From an uncultured Clostridia bacterium (lineage in GTDB: Bacteria; Bacillota; Clostridia; TANB77; CAG-508), in NCBI GenBank assembly GCA_948934525.1, contig CAQZSK010000004.1, forward strand, positions 19,470 to 83,469: DNA of 64,000 bases, in the 5' to 3' direction. Below are positions 24,457 to 34,409 of the stretch, piece after piece; position 1 is the stretch's first letter, and each line of letters opens with the position of its first letter. The translations under genes were made by a program, and so were the position numbers. The notes under the pieces were generated by a model, which ran no database searches, was not told where the DNA came from, and saw nothing but the letters and a program-made list of their open reading frames with translations.

Positions 24457-26091
24457 CTAACAATATATTTTATAATCAATTTCAGGAAAGATACAATCTT
24501 TTTCTTCAATGTCTTCTAGAAATGCAATGAATTCTTTATCTAATTTATTGTCCATTAAAGCATGATAAAGTCTAGTAAATCTTCCAACATGATCTTTAAT
24601 TCTCTTTTTAGCATAATCAACCATAGTTCCATTTGTAATGATAAAGAGCCAATCACTACTTTGAAGAAGTAACAATTCTCTAGCACATTGATTTAAAGCA
24701 CGAATTTTAATTGCTTTTTCTTTTTTCAATTTTGGTGTTTCAGGAGTTTCGCTTTCTAAATTATTAAATCTTTGGGCTAATTGAACCATTCTATCACCAG
24801 TTTCATGAAGGTGTTTATGTGCATAGTCATTAGTTTGATTTAGCCACACTTCACTATAACCATTTGCACCCCAACTAGAGCGGCAAGGAGTAGAAATTTG
24901 CATCATAGGATATTTATCAATATACTCACTAGGGGTAATTAGACTGAAATTACAGTTATCATAGTAGACTTTTTTAAATAAAGTATATAGCCAATCAGGA
25001 CCTTCATACCACCAATGTCCAAAAAGTTCAGCATCATAAGGACAAAGGATGATAGGAGGATTAGTAGTTAAAGGTGCTAAATTATTAATTTGTGAAATTC
25101 TACTATCGAAGAAATGCCCAGTCTGTTTATTAATAGTATCTTGTGCCCATTGTACATTGTAATAATCTTTAGGACAGTTTTTGCCAGTAATACGATAATA
25201 TTTAATACCAGTATTTACACGAACTCCATTACAAGCAATGTATGGCTTAATATAGTCATAAGGAGCATCATATCCAATGTCACGGTAAAACTCACGATAA
25301 TTGACGTCTCCAGGATAACCATTGATTGAACTCCAAACTTGTCTAGAAGATTCAATGTCACGTCCAAAAGCAATAATGCCTTCAGGAGAAACGATTGGAG
25401 CAAATGTACCATAAATAGGAGTAGGATTTGCATATAAAATTCCGTGAGATTCTGTAATAATATATTGAATACCAAACTCTTTTAAATATTTGTCAGATTC
25501 AGGAACATAGCCACATTCAGGAAGCCAAATTCCACGTGGTTTCTTACCAAAATATTTTTCATAAGTTTGTACACCTATTGCAATTTGAGCTCTTATCGTT
25601 TTTTCATTTACATATAAAATAGGAAAGTATCCATGAGTAGCACCACAAGTGATAATTTCTAATACACCAATATCTTGAAAATGTTTAAAAGCATAAATTA
25701 AATTGCAAGAGTAAACATCTTTAAATAAATGAAGGTCATTAGAATAACGATTAAAATAATAATGAGCAAGTTCATTTTCTTTAACATTTTCTTTTGTTCT
25801 TACAATTTCCTTTTTAGCAAGCTCTATATGTGTAGTTAAGTATTTAATATATTTTTCTTGTAATAGTTTATTATCAAGCATATTTAAAAGAGGGGGCGTC
25901 ATTGACATTGTAATGCGAAAGTCAACTTTTTCCTCCTCTAATTTTTGAAAGTTTATAAGGAGAGGAATATAGGTTTCTGAAATAGCTTCAAATAACCATT
26001 CTTCCTCTAAGTAATCATCACTTTCAGGATGATGGATAAAAGGTAAATGTGCGTGTAAGACAAAACTTACATAACCTTTTTTATTTGCCAT
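24457..26091 (-). CDS. GH57 family 1,4-alpha-glucan branching-type enzyme
   Basis: A 544-residue GH57/DUF1957 protein. It begins with the family motif FVLHAHLPFI. It has WLPECGY with the presumed Glu nucleophile, CPYDAELFGHWWYEGP with the presumed Asp acid/base, and a C-terminal helical domain with GTMVDYA. Family members are glycogen branching enzymes, so a role in glycogen or other alpha-glucan is inferred. The frame extends to 26121, but aaaggag fixes the ATG at 26091. It is likely transcribed with the upstream DUF4912 gene; a perfect 15-bp palindrome lies between them. Confidence 0.9.
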   Translation of the reverse strand: MANKKGYVSFVLHAHLPFIHHPESDDYLEEEWLFEAISETYIPLLINFQKLEEEKVDFRITMSMTPPLLNMLDNKLLQEKYIKYLTTHIELAKKEIVRTKENVKENELAHYYFNRYSNDLHLFKDVYSCNLIYAFKHFQDIGVLEIITCGATHGYFPILYVNEKTIRAQIAIGVQTYEKYFGKKPRGIWLPECGYVPESDKYLKEFGIQYIITESHGILYANPTPIYGTFAPIVSPEGIIAFGRDIESSRQVWSSINGYPGDVNYREFYRDIGYDAPYDYIKPYIACNGVRVNTGIKYYRITGKNCPKDYYNVQWAQDTINKQTGHFFDSRISQINNLAPLTTNPPIILCPYDAELFGHWWYEGPDWLYTLFKKVYYDNCNFSLITPSEYIDKYPMMQISTPCRSSWGANGYSEVWLNQTNDYAHKHLHETGDRMVQLAQRFNNLESETPETPKLKKEKAIKIRALNQCARELLLLQSSDWLFIITNGTMVDYAKKRIKDHVGRFTRLYHALMDNKLDKEFIAFLEDIEEKDCIFPEIDYKIYC

Positions 26092-26108
26092 TATTGTTCT
26101 CCTTTTTT

Positions 26109-26140
26109 TAGTTCTAGTCAAATAAATTTGACTAGAACTA
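26109..26140. promoter_or_regulatory. Perfect palindrome between DUF4912 and GH57 genes
   Basis: Arms of 15 bp (26109-26123 and 26126-26140) with a 2-nt centre. On the minus strand it is followed by A residues, not T residues, so it is not a terminator for DUF4912. It ends close to the GH57 ribosome site, which suggests an operator or mRNA element. Confidence 0.5.
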
Positions 26141-26153
26141 TAAATTTAGTCTT

Positions 26154-27125
26154 TTATTTAAATGTAGAACTGAAGCCAGAAGAAGAAAGAGTAACACCTA
26201 ATTCATCTCCATTCAATTCATTTTTATAAATTTCTTTATATAGATCATAAATATTATAAACTCTTCCAATATTGCTAATAAAAGAAAGAGATGAAATGTC
26301 TTTTTCTATAATATGATTATCTTTTATATTTCTAAAGAAAACAGTTTTACCAAGTCTATCAAATAAAATGTGGTCATTTGGCGTTAAAATTTCGTTAGAA
26401 GAAATAATGTCTATAAATGAAATTGGAATAGATATATTATCATTAATAGGTCTTCTAATTAGCTTAATAGAATACTTACAATCACTGTCATTAATATGAA
26501 TATACCAACTATTTGCATAATCGCTAATTTCAACTTCAAAAGAATAGTTCATGGTTTCATTTGTAATAATTAAATGTGGTTTTGTATTTTGAAAGAATTG
26601 TTGTCCATATTGATCTTGTAATTTTAAACGGTCATCTTCTGAAATTTCCCAATAAACGAATAGACTAGATGGTGTTTGAGCTAGTATCTTTATAATAGTT
26701 CTATTATAAGCAACTGGTAAATCATAATACTCCATAGTCATAACAGAAGGTACTTTTTTGGTAGAGGTTCTTTTAGTAGAAGTTTTCTTGGTTGTAGCTT
26801 TTTTAGTAGAAGTTTTTTTTGCAGTAGAAACTTTAGAAGAGGTCCTCTTAGTAGTTGATTTAACAGTAGAATTTTTTGTTGCTGATTTTTTAGTGGTAGA
26901 TTTGGTAGAGGATGCTTTTTTAGCAGGTTTCTTAGCGGTCGTTTTTTTAGAAACTTCAGATGAAGAACTCTTTTTAGTAGTTACTTTACTGGAAGTAGAT
27001 TTTTTGGATGGTTTAGAAGCTTTTTTAATAGAAGTAGATTTTTCTTCTACTTCTATATTAGCAGATTTTTTTACTTTTTTACTTGTTACTTTTTTTACTT
27101 CTTCATCTTTGGTTGTTCTTGGCAT
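26154..27125 (-). CDS. DUF4912 protein with long basic tail
   Basis: A 323-residue protein. Residues 1-135 are almost entirely Lys, Ser and Thr with Ala and Arg, made of short KKTSTKK-type repeats like a histone tail. Residues 140-323 form the DUF4912 domain (TPSSLFVYWEISEDDR, NSWYIHINDSDCKYSIKLIR). The domain is found near GH57 glucan enzymes in Clostridia and may bind carbohydrate, which is inference from context. The start at 27125 is set by a cggagg site. Confidence 0.85.
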   Translation of the reverse strand: MPRTTKDEEVKKVTSKKVKKSANIEVEEKSTSIKKASKPSKKSTSSKVTTKKSSSSEVSKKTTAKKPAKKASSTKSTTKKSATKNSTVKSTTKRTSSKVSTAKKTSTKKATTKKTSTKRTSTKKVPSVMTMEYYDLPVAYNRTIIKILAQTPSSLFVYWEISEDDRLKLQDQYGQQFFQNTKPHLIITNETMNYSFEVEISDYANSWYIHINDSDCKYSIKLIRRPINDNISIPISFIDIISSNEILTPNDHILFDRLGKTVFFRNIKDNHIIEKDISSLSFISNIGRVYNIYDLYKEIYKNELNGDELGVTLSSSGFSSTFK

Positions 27126-27271
27126 TTTATCCTCCGTTTGTTTTTCTATTGTACCCATTTAAAACTTTGATATAATCTTACCCCAAAACAAAAATAATTT
27201 CAATATAAAATGAGAATAAAGTCGAAAAAATTTTGTAAAAAAGAAATCCTTTACTTTTCTTATGAAAACCC

Positions 27272-27300
27272 TTGACAGTTTACAATAATCGGGATAAAAT
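27272..27300 (+). promoter_or_regulatory. rny promoter
   Basis: A consensus TTGACA at 27272-27277, 17-nt spacer, TAAAAT at 27295-27300. A leader of about 145 nt precedes rny. The rest of the 27126-27446 gap holds nothing else that I recognise. Confidence 0.75.
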
Positions 27301-27446
27301 AAAAGGGTAAGTAAATATATTCTAATAAACAAATTAATTTAAGTTTTATAAAGTATAAGAAATACAGTATTTACCAGAACTTAAAACACATTAGTGATAT
27401 ATATTTAGTACATTGAAAATTAAATAAGAAAGAGGTGTAGTAGATT

Positions 27447-28988
27447 ATGGATATCGTAATCAACATCGCCGTTTTTCTAATTTCAGCAGTGATTTTTACT
27501 TTTGTAGGAATGTATACAAGAAAGAAAATTGCTGAGTCTAAAATGGAAAGTGCAGAAAAGGAAGCAAAGAAAATACTTGAAATGGCAAACATAGAAGCAG
27601 AGAATAAGAAAAAAGAGGAAATATTTAAAGCAAAAGAAGAAATTATGAGTGCCAGAAAAGATTTAGACCAAGAAATTAGGGAAAGAAGAGGCGAAGTACA
27701 AAGTCAAGAAAGAAGATTAATTCAGAAGGAAGAAAATCTAGAAAGAAAATTGGACAACATGGAGAAAAAAGAGAAAGATTTAGAAAGAAAACATCAAGAG
27801 ATTGATGACAAGAGAAGTGAAATAGAAGATGTTCTAAATAAGCAAATGGAAGAATTACAAAAAATTTCTGGATTATCAAAAGAAGATGCAAAAAATCAAC
27901 TATTATCAGAAATGGAAAATCAATTAACTGCTGAAAAAGCGAATTTGATTAGGAATATGGAAACTCAAGTAAAAGAGACAGCAGATAAGACAGCAAAAGA
28001 AGTAATTGGATATGCTATTCAAAAATGTGCAGCAGACCATACTTCTGAAACAACTGTATCTATTGTAGCTCTTCCAAATGATGACATGAAAGGAAGAATT
28101 ATTGGTAGAGAAGGTAGAAATATTAAAACTTTAGAAACATTAACAGGTATTGATTTAATTATTGATGATACTCCAGAAGCAGTTGTTATTTCTGGCTTTG
28201 ATCCACTAAGAAGAGAAGTTGCTAGAATTGCTCTTGAAAAATTAATTGAGGATGGAAGAATTCATCCAGCTAAAATTGAGGAATTAGTAGAAAAGGCAAA
28301 AGAAGAAGTGAACCAAATTATCAAAGAAGAAGGAGAAAGAGCAATATTAGAAACAGGTGTAGTAAGCTTACCACCAGAGTTGACACTATTAATTGGTAAA
28401 TTAAAATATAGAACCAGTTATGGACAAAATGTATTAAACCATTCTATTGAAGTTTCAAATTTAGCTAGAATTATGGCAGAAGAATTGGGGCTAGATCCAA
28501 CATTAGCTAGAAGAGCAGGCTTGTTACATGATATAGGTAAAGCTTTAGATCACGATATGGAAGGAACACACGTTGAATTAGGTGTTGAAGTATTAAAGAA
28601 ATTTAAAGAGAATGAAAATGTTATCAATTGTGTACAAGCTCATCATGGAGATGTTGAACCAAAAACAATTGAGGCTGTTTTAATTCAAGCAGCTGATGCA
28701 ATTTCAGCTTCAAGACCAGGTGCAAGAAGAGAAACGTTAGAAGCATATATTAAGAGATTAGAGCAATTAGAAAATATTGCTGACTCTTTTGAAGGGGTAG
28801 ATAAATCCTTTGCAATTCAAGCTGGTAGAGAAATTAGAATTATTGTAAAACCTGAAAAGGTAGATGATAATAAGATGACTCTAATGGCAAGAGAAATTGC
28901 TAAAAAGGTAGAAGATGAAATGGAATATCCAGGACAAATTAAAGTAAATGTTGTCAGAGAAACCAGAGTAATTGATTATGCAAAATAA
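27447..28988 (+). CDS. rny: Ribonuclease Y
   Basis: A 513-residue membrane-anchored endoribonuclease that initiates mRNA decay. In order: an N-terminal membrane helix (1-25), a long charged coiled coil (about 30-190), a KH domain ([15 protein letters not shown]), an HD domain with the metal-binding [10 protein letters not shown], and the C-terminal region ending VIDYAK. The gene order rny-ymdB-spoVS is conserved in Firmicutes, but here a small minus-strand ORF interrupts it. Confidence 0.98.
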   Translation: MDIVINIAVFLISAVIFTFVGMYTRKKIAESKMESAEKEAKKILEMANIEAENKKKEEIFKAKEEIMSARKDLDQEIRERRGEVQSQERRLIQKEENLERKLDNMEKKEKDLERKHQEIDDKRSEIEDVLNKQMEELQKISGLSKEDAKNQLLSEMENQLTAEKANLIRNMETQVKETADKTAKEVIGYAIQKCAADHTSETTVSIVALPNDDMKGRIIGREGRNIKTLETLTGIDLIIDDTPEAVVISGFDPLRREVARIALEKLIEDGRIHPAKIEELVEKAKEEVNQIIKEEGERAILETGVVSLPPELTLLIGKLKYRTSYGQNVLNHSIEVSNLARIMAEELGLDPTLARRAGLLHDIGKALDHDMEGTHVELGVEVLKKFKENENVINCVQAHHGDVEPKTIEAVLIQAADAISASRPGARRETLEAYIKRLEQLENIADSFEGVDKSFAIQAGREIRIIVKPEKVDDNKMTLMAREIAKKVEDEMEYPGQIKVNVVRETRVIDYAK

Positions 28989-29011
28989 TTATTGTGATAT
29001 ACTAAATGATA

Positions 29012-29058
29012 AAAACAAAGGACCATTCCTTATGGAATGGTTCTTTGTTTTGGTTTTT
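29012..29058 (+). terminator. rny terminator
   Basis: A perfect 18-bp stem (29012-29029 with 29034-29051) and a T-rich tail. Confidence 0.92.
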
Positions 29059-29068
29059 TGGATTCAGG

Positions 29069-29380
29069 TTACCGATTAAAGAAATCGTAATGGAAATCTG
29101 GCCTGATCATGCGTACAAAAAGAGTCGCTTCTGTTATCCGACAGTCGATAGTCGGAGAAAACGTAGGATCTTCAAAACGCACTTCTAAGTCTTTAATGTA
29201 AGACACAAATCTTGATAAAGACTCAGGAGAGTTTTGGAAGATAGGTTCCACAAAGTGTACATCAGGCATAGGATGTTCATGACCTTTCCAATCGTACAGG
29301 GTAACGCGCTGCTGAGCAGATTTTGGAAAGTTTTCCGGATTGATTCCGGCTCCCTGAATGATGTCTGCAAGTTTTACCAT
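29069..29380 (-). CDS. Small ORF of foreign composition, unknown
   Basis: A 103-residue protein (MVKLADIIQGAGINPENF to FHYDFFNR) that I cannot assign to a family. The ATG at 29380 follows gggaggtg, so it looks translated. Its GC content and codon use (CGC, CCG, GAC, GTC) differ sharply from the AT-rich neighbours, and it lies alone on the minus strand inside the conserved rny-ymdB-spoVS order, so it probably arrived by transfer. It contains one in-frame CGG at 29138-29140 (minus strand), one of only two outside the recoding sites. Read as CGGA, translation would stop one codon later. Confidence 0.6.
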   Translation of the reverse strand: MVKLADIIQGAGINPENFPKSAQQRVTLYDWKGHEHPMPDVHFVEPIFQNSPESLSRFVSYIKDLEVRFEDPTFSPTIDCRITEATLFVRMIRPDFHYDFFNR

Positions 29381-29564
29381 AACTTGCACCTCCCTAAACA
29401 AATTTACCATTAAAACCTAGGGAAAAAACATAATGGTACATCTATTATATCACAGATAACATGATTATGTAAAGTAAAAAACATAATACTTATAGTAATT
29501 TTAATTGATAAATTATAAATTATGTAGTATGATAATAAAAAGATAAAGAGAGGATATGATGTAG

Positions 29565-30338
29565 ATGAATATATTAGCAGTAGGAGATTTAGTAGGAGAA
29601 AATGGATTAGAGAAATTAGAACAAGTTTTACCCCAAATAAAAGATGAGTATAAAATAGATTTTGTAATAGTAAATAGTGAGAATGTAGCCAGTGGAATGG
29701 GAATTACATTTAAAACATTTAATAAATTGTTGAAATTGGATGTTGATAGTATAACTATGGGGAATCATACATGGGCTAAAAAGGATATCTTTGAATTTAT
29801 TAATCATCCTAAAATGATAAGACCAGCCAATTATTCAAAAGGAGTACAGGGAAAAGGATATTTTATATATGAGTGCAAAGGTAAGAAGATAGCAGTAATA
29901 GATTTAATCGGAAGAACAAATATGGGAGTATTATCTGAAAATCCATTTACGGTTGTAGATGAAATTATTAAGAGGATTTCTGATAAAGTAGATATGATTT
30001 TTGTAGATTTTCATGCAGAAGCAACAGCCGAAAAAATTGCGATGAAGCATTGCCTAGATGGAAAAGTAACAGCACTCTTTGGAACACATACTCATGTACA
30101 GACAGCGGATGAAGAAATAACGCAAAAAGGTATGGGGTATATTACTGATTTAGGGATGACAGGACCAAAAAATTCTGTTATTGGTATGGAGGTTGAAGCA
30201 TCAGTGAAAAGATTTCAAACTTCACTTCCAGAAAGATACAAATTAGCAGAGGGAGATTGTATTTTTAATGGAGTAGTTTTTGAGATAAATGACGAAGATT
30301 GTCGAACAAAGAAAGTAACTAGACTATTTATTCGATAG
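29565..30338 (+). CDS. ymdB: YmdB family metallophosphoesterase
   Basis: A 257-residue protein with GDLVGENG, NSENVASGMGIT, MGNHTW, DFHAEATAEK and FGTHTHVQTAD, the metal-ligand motifs of the TIGR00282 phosphoesterase family. In B. subtilis YmdB hydrolyses 2',3'-cyclic nucleotides and affects the sporulation/biofilm choice. The start at 29565 has gagagg upstream. Confidence 0.95.
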   Translation: MNILAVGDLVGENGLEKLEQVLPQIKDEYKIDFVIVNSENVASGMGITFKTFNKLLKLDVDSITMGNHTWAKKDIFEFINHPKMIRPANYSKGVQGKGYFIYECKGKKIAVIDLIGRTNMGVLSENPFTVVDEIIKRISDKVDMIFVDFHAEATAEKIAMKHCLDGKVTALFGTHTHVQTADEEITQKGMGYITDLGMTGPKNSVIGMEVEASVKRFQTSLPERYKLAEGDCIFNGVVFEINDEDCRTKKVTRLFIR

Positions 30339-30470
30339 ATGGAATAAAATGTAAAAAAATGCGATGAAAATTTCCACTTTTTTCCAAAAATGACTAGACA
30401 AAATTCTATAAATATATTATAACTATGAATGTTCACAAAAAACAAAAATAAAAATTATAGGAGGCAAAAA

Positions 30471-30734
30471 ATGGAAATTTTAAAAATCTCATCAAAATCA
30501 AATCCAAACTCAGTAGCAGGAGCAATTGCTGGTTTGGTGAAAGAATCTAACAAAGCAGAAATGCAAGCAATCGGAGCAGGAGCTCTTAATCAAGCAGTAA
30601 AGGCAATTGCAATTGCAAGAGGATTTGTAGCACCAGCAGGAGTGGACTTAGTATGTATACCTGCTTTCGCAGAGGTAGAAGTAGAGGGTGAAGAAAGAAC
30701 AGGAATTAAGCTTATGGTAGAAGGCAGAAAATAA
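30471..30734 (+). CDS. spoVS: Stage V sporulation protein S
   Basis: An 87-residue Alba-like protein beginning MEILKISSKSNPNSVAGAIA, the almost invariant SpoVS sequence. It is needed for coat and cortex completion in B. subtilis. A longer frame opens at 30429 but aggagg at about 30459 fixes ATG 30471. Confidence 0.97.
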   Translation: MEILKISSKSNPNSVAGAIAGLVKESNKAEMQAIGAGALNQAVKAIAIARGFVAPAGVDLVCIPAFAEVEVEGEERTGIKLMVEGRK

Positions 30735-30865
30735 AAAAAGGATTTTTAATAAGGAAATAGTATATAAATAATAGGGGCGCAGAAATATGAAATAGTATTT
30801 TTGAGCCTTTTATATTTGTAAAAAATGAAACTTTAGTATAGGATAAATCTCAAAAAGGAGAAATA

Positions 30866-32458
30866 ATGAAAATAAGTAAAATTAAGTTAGTTCTTTGTTT
30901 ATGTATTATAGGCGTAATTATAGGAGTGGTTTTTTATTTGTTTTATATACAAGAGCAGGAAGACAAACAAGGAAACATCGAGGTAAAATATGAAAAAATT
31001 AATATGATTACGAATTTTCGATTAGGTATTTCGAAATTTGATAGCATGAATCCACACATTACACAAAATAGAGATATTGTGCAAATAGTACCTCTTATTT
31101 TCGAACCATTAGTAACTATTACACAGGATTATAGGACTCAAAATGTTTTGGCAAAGGAATGGTCAAAGATATCTGAAAAGAGCTATGTCATAAAATTAAA
31201 AGAGAATGTAAAATGGCAAGATAATAGTGACTTTACAGCAGAAGATGTAAAATTTACAATTGAAGAAATTCAAAGGAATAAAAAGTCTGTTTATCTAGAG
31301 AATGTAAAAGACATAAAAAAAGTAGAAGTGATAGATAGAAATACAATTCGTTTAGATTTAAGTAAAGAAGTACCATTTTTTGAATATAATCTCATATTTC
31401 CTATTTTGTCCAAAAAGCAATATGAAGGAAAAGATATAACAAAGTCAAAGGAGATACCTTTTGGGACAGGAAAATACAAAATTACAAGAATGGACAAAGA
31501 AATTATAGAGCTAACTAAAAATGAAAATTGGTATGATATAGAAAAAGAAGATAGTAACATTAAAGTAATTACGATTTCTCTTTATGAAAACATGGGAGAA
31601 GTATATAATAGCTTTCGATTAGGGAACATTGATTTTGTATGCACAAATAGTACAAAGTATGAAGAATACATTGGAAGTATGGGATACCAGAAAAAGCAGT
31701 ATCAAGGAAGAGAATATGACTATTTGGCCTTTAACTGTGAAAACTATGTATTAAAAAATGTTGAAGTAAGGCAAGCAATTCAAAAAGCAATAAATAAAGA
31801 AAAAATTGTTTCATCAGTGTTGGAAAACAAAGCATATGTATCAAATTTTCCTTTAAATTATGAAAATTACTTGATAAAAGATCTAAAAATGGAGGAAAAT
31901 TATAGCCAAGAAGAGGCAAGTAAGACGCTAAAAGAATCTGGATGGAAGCTAGAATATGGAATTTGGTCTAAAGTGATAGATGGACAAACAAGGACTTTAA
32001 ATTTTATACTAACAGTAAATAAGGATAAAAAGCAGAGAATAAAAGTAGCAGAGGAAATCAAAAAGCAATTGGAAGCTATAAATATTCAAATTACAATAAA
32101 TAAAGTAACAAATAGTGAGTATCAAAAGATACTAAAAAACCATCAATATGAAATTCTTTTAACAGGAATTTATAGTGGATATAGTCCAGAATTAAATAGT
32201 ATTTTAGGAGAAGGAAATTTATCTAATTATCAAAATCAGGAGCTTTTTTTATTATTAAAAGAGGCAGCTAGTATATCTTCAGAAGAGACAAAAAAAGAAA
32301 ATTATAAAAAAATAGTTGAACTTCATCAAAAAGAAGTACCATATATAGGATTATATCGCAATCAAGTAATTGCTGCTTATGGGCATAGTGTAAGAGGCGA
32401 ATTTACACCTAATAATTATAGTGTTTTATATCAATTTAGTCAGTGGTATAGGCAGTAA
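30866..32458 (+). CDS. Family 5 extracellular solute-binding protein
   Basis: A 530-residue peptide-binding-type protein (SBP_bac_5): an N-terminal membrane or signal segment (about 8-28), FDSMNPHITQNRDIV, AEDVKFTIEEI and LRINKE-type repeats of the two-lobed fold. There is no clear lipobox Cys after the segment; the Cys residues lie within it. No permease or ATPase genes adjoin, so it is an orphan or works with a remote Opp/Dpp transporter. Own aaaggag site. Confidence 0.88.
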   Translation: MKISKIKLVLCLCIIGVIIGVVFYLFYIQEQEDKQGNIEVKYEKINMITNFRLGISKFDSMNPHITQNRDIVQIVPLIFEPLVTITQDYRTQNVLAKEWSKISEKSYVIKLKENVKWQDNSDFTAEDVKFTIEEIQRNKKSVYLENVKDIKKVEVIDRNTIRLDLSKEVPFFEYNLIFPILSKKQYEGKDITKSKEIPFGTGKYKITRMDKEIIELTKNENWYDIEKEDSNIKVITISLYENMGEVYNSFRLGNIDFVCTNSTKYEEYIGSMGYQKKQYQGREYDYLAFNCENYVLKNVEVRQAIQKAINKEKIVSSVLENKAYVSNFPLNYENYLIKDLKMEENYSQEEASKTLKESGWKLEYGIWSKVIDGQTRTLNFILTVNKDKKQRIKVAEEIKKQLEAINIQITINKVTNSEYQKILKNHQYEILLTGIYSGYSPELNSILGEGNLSNYQNQELFLLLKEAASISSEETKKENYKKIVELHQKEVPYIGLYRNQVIAAYGHSVRGEFTPNNYSVLYQFSQWYRQ

Positions 32459-32520
32459 ATTTTATTTAGTTTGATAAACATAGTCTTTAGACGAATAAAA
32501 AGAAAAATAATAAAAAGCAC

Positions 32521-32548
32521 TTGACAAATAAAAATAATAGGATATAAT
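32521..32548 (+). promoter_or_regulatory. recA promoter
   Basis: TTGACA at 32521-32526, a 16-nt spacer and TATAAT at 32543-32548. Confidence 0.75.
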
Positions 32549-32553
32549 AACAA

Positions 32554-32567
32554 CAAACAAACGTTTA
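32554..32567 (+). promoter_or_regulatory. LexA-box-like operator at recA
   Basis: caaacaaacgttta matches 12 of 14 positions of the Firmicute SOS consensus CGAACRNRYGTTYC as I remember it. It lies just after the -10 box of recA, where LexA would block transcription. Confidence 0.5.
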
Positions 32568-32657
32568 TAACAATAAACAAAAGATAATAAAAACTAATAT
32601 AAGAAAAAACAGAGGAAAAAATAATAAAAAGGAAAGTAAACTAGGAGGAAGAAAAAA

Positions 32658-33719
32658 ATGAGTAATGAAAATCCAGAAAAAATGAAAGCACTAGAGGCAG
32701 CATTAGGTCAAATTGAAAAACAATTTGGAAAAGGTTCTGTTATGAAACTAGGTGATTTCACAGCAATGAATGTAGAAGCAATTCCAACAGGAGCTTTAAG
32801 TTTAGATATTGCATTAGGAATTGGTGGAATTCCTAGAGGAAGAATTATAGAAGTGTTTGGTCCAGAATCTTCTGGTAAAACAACATTAGCATTACATGTA
32901 ATTGCAGAAGCACAAAAAATGGGAGGAGAAGCAGCATTTATTGATGCTGAACATGCTTTAGATCCAGTTTATGCAAAACATTTAGGGGTAGATATTGATA
33001 ATTTAATTGTTTCACAACCAGATACAGGTGAGCAAGCCCTAGAGATTGCAGAAGCACTAGTTAGAAGTGGGGCATTAGATATTATTGTGGTAGACTCAGT
33101 TGCAGCATTAGTACCAAAGGCTGAAATTGATGGAGATATGGGAGATAGTCATGTTGGATTACAAGCAAGATTAATGTCACAAGCTTTAAGAAAATTAGCA
33201 GGTGTTATTAATAAATCAAAATGTGTAATTGTGTTTATTAACCAATTAAGAGAAAAAGTTGGTGTTATGTTTGGAAATCCAGAAACTACTCCAGGAGGAA
33301 GAGCTTTAAAGTTCTATGCATCTGTTAGATTAGATATTAGAAGAATTGAAGCTATTAAGCAAGAAGGAGAAGTAGTTGGAAACCGCACAAGAGTAAAGGT
33401 AGTAAAGAACAAAGTTGCTCCCCCATTTAGAGAGGCAGAATTTGATATTATCTATGGAAAGGGAATTTCAAAAGAGGGAAATTTATTAGATATTGCAGTT
33501 AACTTAGAGATTATTGAAAAAAGTGGTTCATGGTTTAGTTACAATGGAGATAGGATTGGTCAGGGAAGAGAAAATGCAAAATCATATTTAATGGATAATC
33601 CAAAAATAGCAGAGGAAATTGAAACAAAAATTAGAGATAATTATGCTCAAGCATTTGAAAAAAGTCTTGGAGATGAAGAAGTAGATCCAGAACAAGAAAG
33701 TGAACCAGAAGAAGAGTAA
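32658..33719 (+). CDS. recA: Recombinase A
   Basis: A 353-residue RecA with Walker [10 protein letters not shown], the [11 protein letters not shown]alker B region, loop L1/L2 ([28 protein letters not shown]) and an acidic C-terminus. It mediates strand exchange and LexA self-cleavage. Own promoter and SOS-like operator; recX follows with its start 29 bp after the stop. Confidence 0.99.
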   Translation: MSNENPEKMKALEAALGQIEKQFGKGSVMKLGDFTAMNVEAIPTGALSLDIALGIGGIPRGRIIEVFGPESSGKTTLALHVIAEAQKMGGEAAFIDAEHALDPVYAKHLGVDIDNLIVSQPDTGEQALEIAEALVRSGALDIIVVDSVAALVPKAEIDGDMGDSHVGLQARLMSQALRKLAGVINKSKCVIVFINQLREKVGVMFGNPETTPGGRALKFYASVRLDIRRIEAIKQEGEVVGNRTRVKVVKNKVAPPFREAEFDIIYGKGISKEGNLLDIAVNLEIIEKSGSWFSYNGDRIGQGRENAKSYLMDNPKIAEEIETKIRDNYAQAFEKSLGDEEVDPEQESEPEEE

Positions 33720-33747
33720 GAAAAACAAAAAGAGGAGTAGAATTAGA

Positions 33748-34368
33748 ATGAGAGAGTTAAATGAAAACTCTTCTAAAGAAGAAATTCGTGCTTATATTGA
33801 TAACATTATGCAAAGAGATAGGAAACAGAAAGTAAAAAGTGGACAAGAAAATAATCATAGTGATGCACAACAATTAAAAGTTGAAATGATTTCGCAAATT
33901 AAACAAAGAGTAAAAGATGATGGTAATCAATTAGTAGAATTGGATAATCTAAAAACAAAAGTGCTAAAATATATAGTATATAAGAAGAGAACAGAAAAAG
34001 AAGTGAGGCAAAAGTTCTCTTCTTCTTCCATTAGTCAAGAATTATTAGATGAAGTGATAGAAGACTTAAAAGAAAATGGATATATTAATGATGAAGGTTA
34101 TATTCAAAGAGCAGTCAATGAATTTTTAGCAATTAATACACTTTCCTTAAAAGAAATTAGGAATAAGTTATATGCAAAAGGGCTAGAACGTGATATAATA
34201 GATACATATTTTTCAAAACATGGAGAGCAATTAGAGGAATATGAAGCAGAATGTGCTAAAAAGATAGTAATCAAAAAGCGAACTCAAATGGAACAAGAAG
34301 ATATTGAAAACTTTTTATATCGAAAAGGTTATACAAGAGAGAGTGTACGATTGGCTTTTGAAGAGTAG
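33748..34368 (+). CDS. recX: RecA regulator RecX
   Basis: A 206-residue protein made of three-helix repeats typical of RecX: LKYIVYKKRTEKEVRQKF, LIEDLKENGYINDEGY-type and a final DIENFLYRKGYTRESVRLAFEE. It modulates RecA filaments. agaggag precedes the ATG at 33748; the longer frame from 33700 overlaps recA. Confidence 0.9.
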   Translation: MRELNENSSKEEIRAYIDNIMQRDRKQKVKSGQENNHSDAQQLKVEMISQIKQRVKDDGNQLVELDNLKTKVLKYIVYKKRTEKEVRQKFSSSSISQELLDEVIEDLKENGYINDEGYIQRAVNEFLAINTLSLKEIRNKLYAKGLERDIIDTYFSKHGEQLEEYEAECAKKIVIKKRTQMEQEDIENFLYRKGYTRESVRLAFEE

Positions 34369-34409
34369 AGAATAGAGAGCACTAAAATAGAAAAAGGAAA
34401 TGAAACTAA

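Noticed and set aside
26758..27162. Val/Leu-rich frame opposite the DUF4912 gene
   Set aside because: Produced by the Lys/Ser/Thr codon repeats of the real gene on the other strand.
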